Assembly: GCF_008831285.2 (NCBI RefSeq)
Contig: NC_045144.1
Coordinates: forward strand, 2,420,001 to 2,484,000
DNA: 64,000 nucleotides
Reading direction: 5' to 3'
Origin: Nymphaea colorata
Taxonomy: Eukaryota > Streptophyta > Magnoliopsida > Nymphaeales > Nymphaeaceae
Shown here: positions 23,190-34,353 of the stretch, piece after piece
Position numbering within the stretch: position 1 is the stretch's first letter
Layout of the letters: every line of letters begins with the position of its first letter
The notes under the pieces: model-generated
What the model was told of the DNA's origin: nothing
The model's database searches: none
Seen by the model: the letters and a program-made list of their open reading frames with translations, nothing else
Translations under genes and position numbers: made by a program

Positions 23190-24700
23190 TCCTATTATGG
23201 GTACAAAAATAACTCAACTGAAGGGAATAAGGGATCATCTCGATCAAAAGGATTCTGATATCCGTACCTATCGTAGTTTGAAGCTGTCTAAAAGGAGATT
23301 CCATACAGATTTTGGTTTGACTCAGACAACATGCTTATCTTCAAAGTCATCATCCACTTTGATTTCTTCTATTAATGAACAAACCGTCAATTCATCGGTC
23401 ATTGTTTGTCCTTTGATAGACTTTTTTTTAAAACATATTCTAAATTATATTGCGTCAAAAGTACCTACCACTTGGCAATGTGACTGTTGACAAAGGGTTG
23501 CCCCAAAATGTATATGAGGGGATTAAGTTTAAAAACAAACCTGCCTTCACAAAACAAAAGATAGTGCCTAAGTTTTTGACACATTCATATGAAGGCTAAG
23601 AAATCTTCTGTCATAAAATTAATGCTTTCTCTCAGACCGGAAAAAGGTTTTTACTAACATAATAAATGATATGTTCGGCTTTTTCAAGCCTCCTCATATT
23701 GAGTGAGAAAACCTCCAAAAACTGATTTATTGATATAGATGTGTAGAAGTAGTGATTTGCCCAAAATTGGTATTTCTAAAACTGAAGGATTCAAATGATA
23801 TTTCTTGATTCTCTCAAGTGATTGTTGGTATTATGACCTTCATTTAAACTGGACACCTTCTTGGAGTAGATGATACTGTGCATCGATAGGTTAGAAGGGA
23901 AGCAGTAATTTACCAAAATTATAAGCCAAAGATGCATCTTTACAAGTTGAGATGAAGCTATAAAGAAAAAAAATGTTTGAACACCTTAGAAAGAAAATCA
24001 ATGTAATACTCTTTTATCTTCGATTTGACCATGATATTATCAACAAATGTATTCATAAATTTATGCATTTGATCGTGGAATATGGTTGCCATAGACTTTT
24101 GCTAAATTATACTGGTATTTTTTAAACACAAAAGGCATAATAGTATAGTAGAATGTCCGCTATGGAATTGTGACTGAGGTCAACCTAAGTATCCATCAAT
24201 AAAGGAAAACATGACATGACCCATTGTGTCACCCACTAGGCAATCAATATTTAGGAAGGGTTAATCGTCGTTGGAAATTGCATTATGGAGACCTATGGAA
24301 TCTATGCATATATGCACCTTGCCATTTTTCTTTCGACATGACCACTATGTTGGCGAGCCACTCAACGTGGTCGATAGTATGGATAAATCCAGCTCTTTAA
24401 TAGATCTTCAATGCCTTCATTGACTTTGCAATCTATCTAGGATCTATCTTTCTAAACTTGTACTTGACAGGCTTGCAATGATGACTTAAGAGTGACCATT
24501 TGCTTCACTAGTTTAAGATCAAGCTTGACCATGCCTTCATAGATCCAAACTAACAAGTCATTCTTTTTCTAGAGGACGAAGGCTGATACCAACCTATAAA
24601 ACCTTGGGATCGTCTTCTGTACAGATAATAACCTGTTTGATGGGATTGTTAACTAATGTAGATGGTTGATTTTCCTTCTTAACCTGGGCAAATTAAGACA
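23190..24700 (-). mobile_element. Ty3/gypsy pol relic (reverse transcriptase and RNase H)
   Basis: Reading the minus strand from right to left: KPVKYKFRKIDPR, AGFIHTIDHVEWLANIVVMS and MPFVFKKYQYN correspond to the gypsy motifs AGFI...WLANvV.V.KK and MPFGLKNA..TYQ. Then AEHIIYYVSKNLFPV (about 23625-23695) and SIKGQTMTDEL (about 23390-23430) match RNase H motifs like IYYLSrtl and aIKGQALADFLA. The order fits plant Ogre/Athila-type gypsy pol. Frameshifts and stops are numerous and no LTR was found, so this is an old fragment. Confidence 0.65.
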
Positions 24701-27018
24701 GCTCTGGCAATGAAAGACCAGGTTTTTCTGATATTGCTTCCTACTATGATGCAGCTAATTCTGTTCTGTGTTGCTCTTGATCACTGCCAACTACTCTGAC
24801 CTCTGGGTTGTCCTTGGTAGGCTGAGGGGAATAACCTTACCTTTTTGGGATTGGCCACATGCTACTTGAGTGCCTTCTGTGGTGCACTTCTTGAACTCCT
24901 AGATCATGATGAAATGCCTTACTCAAGAAACCATAAGCACAAGGGTTATCAAAGATATTATTGTGCAAGGGAAATATCGAAATAGGGAAAGGGACCATTT
25001 TGAACCCATAGAAAATTGACTTTTATTGATCATGAAGCAATTGGAGAAGAACACATCAACCTTAGTTTGTGATTTTGATCTAAATGAATGCTTAATAGTT
25101 TAGTTGATCTATTCAATTTATGTGACATATGCTTGTGTGCTTCCTGTTTAAAATTGCTTGCAAGCATATTTGGATTAAATTTTGCTTTATTTCAAAAGTC
25201 CAACTTAAATAAGAAACAAGCTAGAAAACTTTGATTTTTTATTCTTTGGAATCTTTGATTTTTACAGAATTAGAAAATACCAAATTTTGATTAGGGATTT
25301 TTGCAAATGGAGTATTTTTTATCCAAGATTTAAGACATATTAAAAAAAAAAAAAATTGTCTTTGTTTCACTTTTCCTTTGTCTCTGGATAAAAGTTAAAG
25401 TTTGGATCTGATTTTTTGTACATAGTTTCATTGATCTGTTTAGAATTAGTTCTTAAGTTTTAGAAATTTTGAAATCCTTAGTGAATTTTGACATATTTTA
25501 GGGGTTCCCCATTTCTGTTCTTCATAAAATAGAATTATGAAGCTTTGGCCTTTTAACCCTATTCTCATGTTTTTTATTTCTCTGTAGACAATTTCTGCAA
25601 ATTTTTTGGAATCTTATTTTTCTTTAACCTGTCTAGCGTTTTATTTATATTTTTTTGTGAGCTTAGGAGCTTTCTGTCCCTGCTCATCAAAAGGAAATTC
25701 CATAGAATTTCAGGCGTAGGAAGAAGAGGCAATTTAGGAGTTGTTTTGTGAGACAAAATGATTAATTTGAGTGAAACTTGAGTGAGTAGGGCCTCAAAGT
25801 GAAATGAGTAAGTTGCCTAATTTCTTTGTGTTTGAGTGGTTCCACCAGTTTGATTGCTAGTTGGGTTGTTATTTGGCAATTTGTGAGAACTTATTTAGTT
25901 GAGTGTGATTTGTGATTCTAAACATATTTAGATGTGTCTTAGGAAAAATCACATTTTATTTGAATCATGTACTTCCTTTTACCAAGTATATGTATACGTG
26001 ACATACATTGCTTCACCCCTTTGATCTAGATCCAAGGCAACTTCTGTGGAGATAAATCCATCAAAACAAGAAAGGAAATATGACAGAGCATAATGTTCCA
26101 AAACCAGAGAGACTAGCCATGTTATTGAGTGAGTACATCCCAACGGAGTAACACAATGGCTGAGATTGGAGCCATTCAAATTGAGATTATGGCAATTGTG
26201 GAGCCAAAAAAATTATGGCTAAGGGGTAGTAACATTGCCAACTTTAAAAAAGTGCTCTATATATAAATAAGTAAAAAAAACAATGAGGCACCAATGTATA
26301 AATAAAGGAATGTTTTGTCTTGCTAGTGTGGGCAATTGTACATACTAGTCTGCACATGTATACATGTAAAATTTTGCAATCTTACATGCACAACATATAA
26401 TTAAATTTCATCATCTATACTGATGCGATCCATTGTCAATACGAGGTCTGACAATTCTTAGCACATTTATTTGCGGTAATCAAACCAAGAACTAGACTTT
26501 ATATTTTAAATTCTATGAATTAAATGTTGCTCAAAATCTAAGGAAGTAAATGTCTCCTAAACTTGGAACAATGTAAGTTCTAAAATTCTAATTAAATTTT
26601 CAGAAAGAGAAAGTGTGGAAGAGGAGAGATCAAATTGAATTTGTTCACATTCAATTCATCATTGATCCATGCAATGTGAAAACCTAAGCTTAGAATGGTG
26701 CATGTACAACTAGATCAAATAAACTCAAAATCCAGTCTCTATTGGTTTATGATTGGGACGTGGACCTAGACACAAGAAGCTAATTTCAAATTCAATTAAT
26801 TGATTTTGATCCAAGCATTCCAATTTTGTAATCATATTAAGTCCTAGTTAGACCAAGTCTCACTATTTGTAAAATCAGGTATAAAGCATATCTGCATGGT
26901 TTCACAGTGTATTATATTGAAATAATTGATTTTATAAGTGAAATGGGATTTGAAAATGATATGCAAATTGAATTTATATCTAAAACCATTCCAACCATCA
27001 CCTGTATGCTTGCTCTGG
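24700..27018. other. Intergenic, old repeat relics
   Basis: 24700-24960 on the minus strand may continue the gypsy relic upstream of reverse transcriptase (KENQPSTLVNNPIKQVIICT). 25100-26350 shows nothing recognisable. 26350-26820 is a diverged copy of the dispersed repeat at 21170-21600. Confidence 0.4.
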
Positions 27019-27225
27019 TCTCATCTTTAACCCTAAGCAATGTGGAGATTCATCGTTTTGCCTTGAGGTCAAATGACTGTGAGGTGTCTAATTGAGACTA
27101 TGAATTGCTTACATTGGACTTCTCATCTTTAACCCTAAGCAATGTGGAGATTCATCGTTTTGCCTTGAGGTCAAATGATTATGAGGTGTCTAATTGACAA
27201 ACTATGAATTGCTTACATTGGACTT
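27019..27225. repeat. 102-bp tandem duplication
   Basis: A unit beginning tctcatctttaaccctaagc occurs at 27019 and again at 27121, with a few substitutions and a 3-base indel. Function is unknown. Confidence 0.85.
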
Positions 27226-27465
27226 GTGGCTACAAACTGTGAATCAATACACAACAAGAAAGATTCCCACCTCCCCTTGCCTCTGTTGACTGTCCTTTCA
27301 AGCAATAAGATTGATAGTTATCATCGAGCAAGTGAACCTTGGGCTTTACACCAAACGCATACTGATGTGATGCTTCATGTCATTATAGTGGAACATGAGT
27401 CCACCCATTGTTCTCTTGGAGGTAGAGTTTACTTAAAACTAAGACTGGGCAACTGGTCGGAAGTG

Positions 27466-27594
27466 GGTTGCCCTCATGGCAACCGGGCCTCAAAGCAATG
27501 GGCTGGGCCTAGGAAACGAGTCGTGCTTGGGCTGCCCTCATGGCAATCGGGCCCCAAAGCATCTGGCCAAGCATAAGCACACATAGCAGCCAGG
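27466..27594. repeat. 64-bp imperfect tandem duplication
   Basis: tgccctcatggcaa.cgggc.ccaaagca recurs at 27469 and 27533. It sits in a small GC-richer patch without a supported reading frame. Confidence 0.7.
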
Positions 27595-27649
27595 CCAAGT
27601 TGGGCATGCAGACTGCTGGGTGTTGGGGTCCATAAGAGGGTTTCTACTA

Positions 27650-28590
27650 AAAAAAATTCATATCGTTTGAACTTTGGAGTTTGACAAGGAAAACCTTTCA
27701 CTTTGATGCATAACCCACACAGCCACAGTCTCTCTCTCTCAAAGAAGCCAATGGCTCCTCTTCTTCACTCTCTCTTTCTCTTTATGTCTCTCTTTGTCTA
27801 GCGGCCCGACAGTCTAGTGGACTATCTCTACTTGAAAGGTGTCAACAACTCACCTCTTCTTAGTTCATACGTTTTTGTGGAAACACCCTATCGGAGGCCC
27901 ACCACATGTATGATTCATGCATCTTGATCCCCACTTTGTTTTGTTGATACCATGCCGGCCTGCCCTCTGTAGTCCCTGCTTGCCATGATGCCCTACCAAA
28001 ACTCCCTTTCTGTATTAAAGGCAAAGGACCATACCACAACCATTCTGGTTTTTTTTTCTACATTATCTTTTATGTTCTAGTTTTCGAATTAGTCTTGATT
28101 TTGATGATGGAACCATCTCAGTTTCAATCTGGACTTCCTTCCACTTGGGAAGCTGAATACAAAGTGCTGGTCACCACTTGAGTTGCTTGGAGATTGTACG
28201 GTTGAAGAGCCTTTTAAAAGGTATAGGTGCTTCCTTAAAGATGCTATAAAACTCTATTGTGATAATAAGTGTGATTCATTTTTTTTCATTTAAATTCTCA
28301 TGCTGGTTGGAGTGTTGATTTGGAAGCTTTTCATTGGCATTTAAGTGTGTCATTCATGCCCTTTTTAATTATTCATTAGTAAGTCCATAGTTGTTTAGTT
28401 GGTACATAAATATGAACATGCATGTTTTTGTTCATTTCTTTCTCTCTCTCTCCATCTATTTGTATTAATTTATTTAATATCAATGTTTTTTGTTTTCTAT
28501 TGGTATAGGATCCAATGCGCATGCATATGAAAGTAATGATACTGATTCTACTGAATTGAGGTTCACCTCATCCTCCCCCTGAAAAGGACT
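27650..28590. other. Intergenic, nothing recognised
   Basis: Contains short CT tracts (27727-27742, 28438-28450) and no coding signal that I can support. Confidence 0.4.
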
Positions 28591-28596
28591 TGAGAT

Positions 28597-28738
28597 GTGT
28601 GGGCAGATTTTAAGTTGGTTAAATATAAAAACACACTAAGAGCTAAATGTGTACATTGTAGTGAACGATTGAATGGAGACAACAATTTTGGGACTCGTCA
28701 CTTCCATCAGCACAGGGAAACATGTTCCAAAAAGCACA
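28597..28738 (+). pseudogene. Isolated BED-type zinc finger (hAT transposase relic)
   Basis: A + frame reads VWADFKLVKYKN, RAKCVHCSERLNGDNNFGTR and HFHQHRETCSKK. This has the VW..F, C-x2-C, GT, H-x-x-H...C layout of BED zinc fingers, which bind DNA at the N-terminus of plant hAT transposases and of some domesticated proteins. The preceding codons contain stops and no catalytic hAT domain follows within several kilobases, so it is a fragment. It could alternatively be one exon of an unrecognised gene. Confidence 0.7.
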
Positions 28739-28739
28739 C

Positions 28740-29180
28740 TTATCATTTTTCTCATCAATAACATGATATTTTTGTATATGATTAAAAGACAAGTCATTTT
28801 CTTGTAATAGGATAATGCTTTTAGGATTCAATAGGAAATAAAACCACCCCAGAAAACACATTGCAACTTAGTATATACATTGATAATTGACACTATAATC
28901 TAATCAAACTACTTCAGCAAATTGTCAACAATAAAGAAGACCAAATATGGCTCTACGTGGACAGCCATATCTATCTTGATGGTGTCTCTACATATGATAA
29001 AGATAAAGCTAGATGGTGTCTCTACATACAAAAAAGATAAAGCTATATGCCAAAAAATCTGAAACAATGTAAGATCATTTGTATGGCAAGTCCAAGACTT
29101 AACTTGAAGCAACCATAACTTATACGGTATATGACCCAAGAATATATTTGAAGGACCTTAAACTAGTAGGAATATCAATG
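28740..29180. other. Intergenic, nothing recognised
   Basis: AT-rich sequence with a partial direct repeat of gatggtgtctctacatat near 28979 and 29013. No gene is supported. Confidence 0.4.
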
Positions 29181-29188
29181 GATCAAAC

Positions 29189-29918
29189 CAATGTTATTTG
29201 TATCATAGGATACAGAGGTGTGTAGTATGATACATTTCATACAAGTAGGGAAACCTATTTGCTACACGTTCGATACACATTTTATCGTAGGTGTATCAGC
29301 CGTATCATACGATTTTATTGTACAATAATGTGCAGTTTTAGAAAAGGGGTCCAATGCCCCTTTTGGTCAACCTTTTTTTTAGAACTGTCTCTCATCCCTT
29401 CATTTTCAACATTTTTAAGAGCTTTGGGAGGGAGAAATTTTGCTGATTTTAGAGAGAAATTGCCAAAAAATCATCAACTTGAGGGAGAAATCGGTAGTTT
29501 GAAGGGAGATCTGCTTGTGGGAAGCTCATTTGTGTTTGGCAAAAAGAGGCTTTTGTGTTTCTTCATATTGATTGGTGACAATCATGATATTGATCAAAAG
29601 CATATTTTCAACATATCCTCTAGCATTGAACAAATTATAAATTATATCTATATGTTTTGGTGTGATATAAAGACTTCAATTTATTTTCATAATGTGTTAT
29701 TGACATATCATGGCTTATGATTGATGAATAATGAATTTTTTAATAGAACATATTTTCATGATTCTATTTTTATGAAAATTTCTCTATCTATTTTTATTTT
29801 TCTTATCTTTTATGAATTATAAAACATTCTTGTCATATGTTCACAATATACTATGGTACAACATAACATACAAGTTGGTCAGTCTGATACACTTTATGAT
29901 ATGTCTTTTACAACATTG
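29189..29918. mobile_element. Non-autonomous DNA transposon, 730 bp
   Basis: A perfect 8-bp direct repeat, gatcaaac, flanks the segment (29181-29188 and 29919-29926). The ends are inverted: caatgttat at the left and acaacattg at the right, with further imperfect matching inward (tatcata...gtatc). An 8-bp target duplication is the hallmark of hAT elements. The interior contains the open frame 29259-29720, which shows no transposase domain, so the element would depend on a transposase supplied elsewhere. Confidence 0.75.
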
Positions 29919-29929
29919 GATCAAACTAG

Positions 29930-30975
29930 TCAATGAACCCAAAAGTTTTTTCTTTGGGTTTTGACTATCTTATTGTTAATCACTTTTGGATGTGACCTGT
30001 GGTCTTGCATCCATATCTCAGCAAATCCAAATTTGAATCTAAATGTGTGTGTAAATGTTATGGTCCTCCATATCCATGAATCTAGAACCCAGTATTAGAA
30101 ATCTATGAGTATGAACTCAATCTAGGAACTCAAGTTGACCAGGGATCACAATTAAGCTAGACATATTGATACCATGTCAAATTTGTTTGCTTGGAAAATG
30201 AGACTACAACAATTCAAAGGTGAGGTGATCAACTCATCAACTTAAAGCCTGTTGTAACAAATAAAGGAAAGGAAAACATTGCGCATATAAAGATCGCCGA
30301 AAGCACTACCATACAAAAAAGAACAACGGGCAATCGAAAGCGACAAACCTAGTGGTCTCAAATGTTACCTTGTAAATATTCCAAGTCAGAGAGGCACAAG
30401 AGTGCTCGATGAATGAGCTATTGTGCACTCTTTCATTGGGTCTAGGCAAACCTCTTGGCGGTCTTTGCACCCCAACCACCTTTTTCACTGAGCAATTATT
30501 TAGGGGCCTTAGATGGCGATCCATGCTATTTTCCTCTCGATGATGAAGCTTATCCCCCATTGTCTCACATGAGTTCCCGTTAGTCACGTCAGCATTCTCA
30601 CTTCTGATATCTCCAGGTGTTGTCGCCAAAACCTTCCCTATCGTTTCATTACTCAATTTAAAGGCTTATATAACTGCCCACACTGAATTTCTCCCTACTT
30701 GTTCTCTACTTGCTCTATAAAACAATTGGTATGTCCTTCAATTTCAAAACAAAAAATGGTGAGAAAATTAGTTTTAAATGAAACTTAAAGGAAATAACTT
30801 GTGGAGATGAAATCCATCAATAATTGGAGGGATGAAAAAGAAAGAGAAAAGCTCAGGAAGTACAAATATGGACTGATGTAGTTCTTATCATCTGGGTTTC
30901 TCTTTTACAGAATCATAAAGATCACAAGCCAAACCAGCATTGTCTTGCTTTCTCATCCTTCCTTGATCTTATTGT
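29930..30975. other. Intergenic; possible copia primer-site relic
   Basis: At 30167-30174 tgataccatgtc resembles the reverse complement of a copia primer-binding site with an LTR to its right, but nothing else confirms it. The minus frame 30306-30656 has no recognised domain. Confidence 0.35.
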
Positions 30976-30983
30976 TCTTTTAG

Positions 30984-31131
30984 GGGCTGTTTGGCACTTA
31001 TAATAGATTGTTAATGTCTAATGATGCTGCTCTAAAATTTGGGGTATATTCATAGAACACTATGTGAATCTACTCAAGTTTTGGTGTAGTTTCACTAAAA
31101 AGTAACAAATTATTACTAATGCCAAACGACA
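30984..31131. mobile_element. 148-bp MITE, hAT-like
   Basis: Ends gggctgtttggcac and, inverted, tgtcgtttggcatt. Flanks tcttttag (30976-30983) and tcttatag (31132-31139) match at 7 of 8 positions, consistent with an 8-bp hAT-type target duplication. No coding capacity. Confidence 0.75.
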
Positions 31132-31139
31132 TCTTATAG

Positions 31140-34112
31140 ATTTAAGATATAAATAGTAAAAGATATAGCTAAGATATTGGCTACAGTTAAATGGACACCT
31201 ATCAGTTAAACTACAAACTCTAGAAAATAAAAACTCAATAATCGACAAAAGAAGAGCCTATCTTGGTGGTTTTGGAACTACTACCAAGATAAGTAGAACT
31301 AAGACTAACAAAAAACCACTTTTTTAATTATGTATACATAAATTTGCGTATCGTTTTAAGAATAGTCAGAGAAAGACTTGAGTGGCTGGCTCCACCTCAA
31401 TTTTTTTTTTCTAAATTTACATATAAATAATAAAAAATTTCAATTGTTCTATATAAAAAATTTGAAAAATGATATTTCGACTGTAGTCAAAATTTAAAAA
31501 CTTTAATTTAGCTCGACTCATGAAAAATTTCTGGTTTCACCCTGACCATAAGAAATGAAGCCAACCAAAATCATGATTAGTCCGTAGAAAGATAATTTAG
31601 GTTCGTCTGCATCCATGATATTGATTCAGTCGATAAATGAAGCTAATTGGAAGTGCATAGCATTTGGAAAGGATGGGTCGTTCACCCAAACAAACATGCA
31701 TAGGAGCGTTCATAAATCTTCTCTAAACACCCATCGACAGACACGTACAGTCGGCACGAGTCCGGGTGCGGTCAGTTGAAAAGAAGCGTCCTAACCGCAG
31801 TAAGCTGTGTTCGTCCAATTTTGACGCGCACCTGATCGGCGTCGGGTGCGGTCAGCTCACATAGGGTCCAAATGCGTTTCATTTTCGGTTTGTTTGGGTT
31901 TGTATTTTTTTTTAAAACTTGTTAAAATGTGAACGGAAAGGGGGTTAGGGCTTTTGACTGTTTTCTTCATTGTTTTCATTGTTTTTTGTTAAGATGAAGA
32001 AAGCGGGGGCGGGCCCGTGAGCTCAGGCCGACTAATGACCTCTTACAGTCGTTCGCCCGTGCCCCTGCCGTGCTCCCCCTTCCGGCGATTTGCACTGTTT
32101 CCCGGAGACCGGCGGGCTGTCTTCCACAAGCGGCGGCAGTCTTCAAGCCTTTTCTGGCGACGAGAGGCGTTGGGTCTTTGTCAGTAACCACCATCCAACG
32201 ACGAGAGGCAGTACTGGCTTGCTGCGCTGAGACTCTAGTCCACCATCGCTATCTTTTAGAGTGACAAGAGGCGCTGTATTTTGCACCCAAACCCATTCCA
32301 GCGTGAGGAATCGCTCCATCTGTTTGTTTTCTTTCTGCCCCTTTTGTGTTCATCTTTCATTGCATCTCTGTTAAGTCGATTTTACTGCTATTTTATGCTT
32401 TCGTGTCTGCCCCTTCATCGTGCCATCATGTTATACAGCCTATATGCCTATACAGTATAGGGTTCCCATGTTCTGTGCTTCTGTAGTTCTGTGGACCGTG
32501 GTATACACTGCTGAGCACTGACTGCAATTGCTATTACTGCTTTATACATTTGGCTTATTAGCTTTTATATTTTTATTTTAGATGCTCGTTCTTGAATCTA
32601 CTGTAAAAGTTTCAAAGTTCAACTAACAAATATGTATTGTCAGCCGTGTATATATATTTTGCAACTGATATAGTGATATATTGTCATTTGCCACGTTGTA
32701 AACTTATAATGTATAATATAAGCTTTTGTATATATGCATTATGCAGCCGACCAGCCGTGCTCCGTGTTCTTCTTTTGAAGTTTTGATTTCAAATTTTCAA
32801 TTAATTTCTGCTTCTGTGATTCTATCATTTCCCCCCTCCGTGTTAGACTTTTAGTATGTTATATACTTAAATTATTATATGTAATATACTATATATGTTG
32901 TTTTGATATGCTCGTATACAATGCAAGTATGTTATATGCAATTTTGAACTTGTTATTTGATAATTTTGCTGTTTATAGACAATTTTGTTATATATATATT
33001 ATAATAAATTAATAATAATAATAGAAAATATCCTCGCTGCACTGCCACACCTAATTTTTTTGAGATGTGACGGTCTGGCACCTGCATCCGCACCGGCATC
33101 CATACTCCGCTCCTGACATGCTGGATGCGCCCCGATATCCGAGATTTCTTTCCGGCATCTGCTGGATACCACAATTTTGTTTTTAAATGAGAAATCTATA
33201 AAAAGCCACCTCAACCTTTGGTAAGTCAACAAAACGACCCTCAACTTTTATAGTAAATTTCTCAAACAGCCGCTTTCAAATGGAAATTTTAAGGTACAGA
33301 AACAATTTACAAATTTGCTCATATCAATAAAAATTATTAATAAATCTTTCTCTTTTCTCTTTTTTAACGTTAGTGACATCATTAGGTTTGCCTTTAAATT
33401 AAGTTAGATTATTTATTATCATTCTTATCATCATTCAGATATTATTTTTATTATTCTGTCTACTTTTAGATATTATTTTTGTCATCTTATCTACTTTTTT
33501 AATTTCTTATTAGTTTCTCAATTCTCATTTGTTTTATTTTTACCTAGTTCTTATAATTTTTCACTTTTCAAATATTTTCTGAAATTTTCCTGTCAAAAAT
33601 AACTTTTCCAAAATATACCCTGGAAAAACATTTCTATTAAAACCTGAGAACGACATTTGTGTCTATGCTTTTAAGGGGAGTGAATATTTATGTTATTCTA
33701 CATACACATACACACAATGTCATAGGCAATATTTATTGAGACAAGATATACTAATTTCTTTAGCGCATGTATGTTGTTACAAGAAACATATGTTATCAAC
33801 TGTATATGCTGTTACAGGCTTGATATTGTTACACGTAATTTATGTTCTTCAATATATTATCGTACAAGAAGTATTTAACACCATCAATGATGAACACATT
33901 GTGAATTGTTTTCCCAACATAAAAAGCACCTGAGGTCAGCTATAAAAATATGTGCTACAATAAGTTCTTTATGAGTTTTCGTTCTTTACATTTTACTACG
34001 TGTTTCTCTTCTTGTCCTAAATTTCTAACAGTTGTGATGTAGGCCCTTTTTCATTAAGAATTGCTCCTTCATCACTCTCTGTCTCTCATACTTCTAGACG
34101 GTTTTTGTGCAG
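31140..34112 (+). other. Upstream region of the PELP1-like gene
   Basis: 31720-32290 is distinctly GC-richer and contains a repeated tcgggtgcggtcag motif (31764 and 31848 areas); it is the best candidate for promoter and 5' UTR of the gene whose first recognised exon starts at 34113. No coding first exon could be identified. 32560-33700 is AT-rich with no gene seen. Confidence 0.4.
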
Positions 34113-34353
34113 TATGCAATATCCCAAGTTGAAACCACAGCTATTGCGGTCATTAATTGCTGACCATCTCCCTGAAGCAAATACATCGTCCTTTGACCCT
34201 TTGAAGCTACCATTGCTCATAACTACAATTAAATCACATCGCCTGCTTTCTGAACATTATGCTGGTTCACTGGATGAGAAGCTTCAGAATGATTGGCGAG
34301 CTGCTGTCAGTTTATGGATCGAGCGCTTACTCTTGCTCTCTTCAAGCGAACTG
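34113..34353 (+). CDS. PELP1: PELP1-like exon 1 (first recognised)
   Basis: Acceptor tttttgtgcag before T-ATG; donor GTATCT after ...SSSEL. About 80 codons, from [19 protein letters not shown] onward. An in-frame TAA at 34018 limits any contiguous upstream extension. Confidence 0.8.

Noticed and set aside
29259-29720. 153-codon + frame inside the 730-bp DNA element
   Set aside because: No transposase or other domain; AT-rich and probably fortuitous.
30167-30300. tgataccatgtc followed by LTR-like wording, possible minus-strand copia relic
   Set aside because: The primer-site match covers only eight bases and no LTR partner, purine tract or pol sequence is present.
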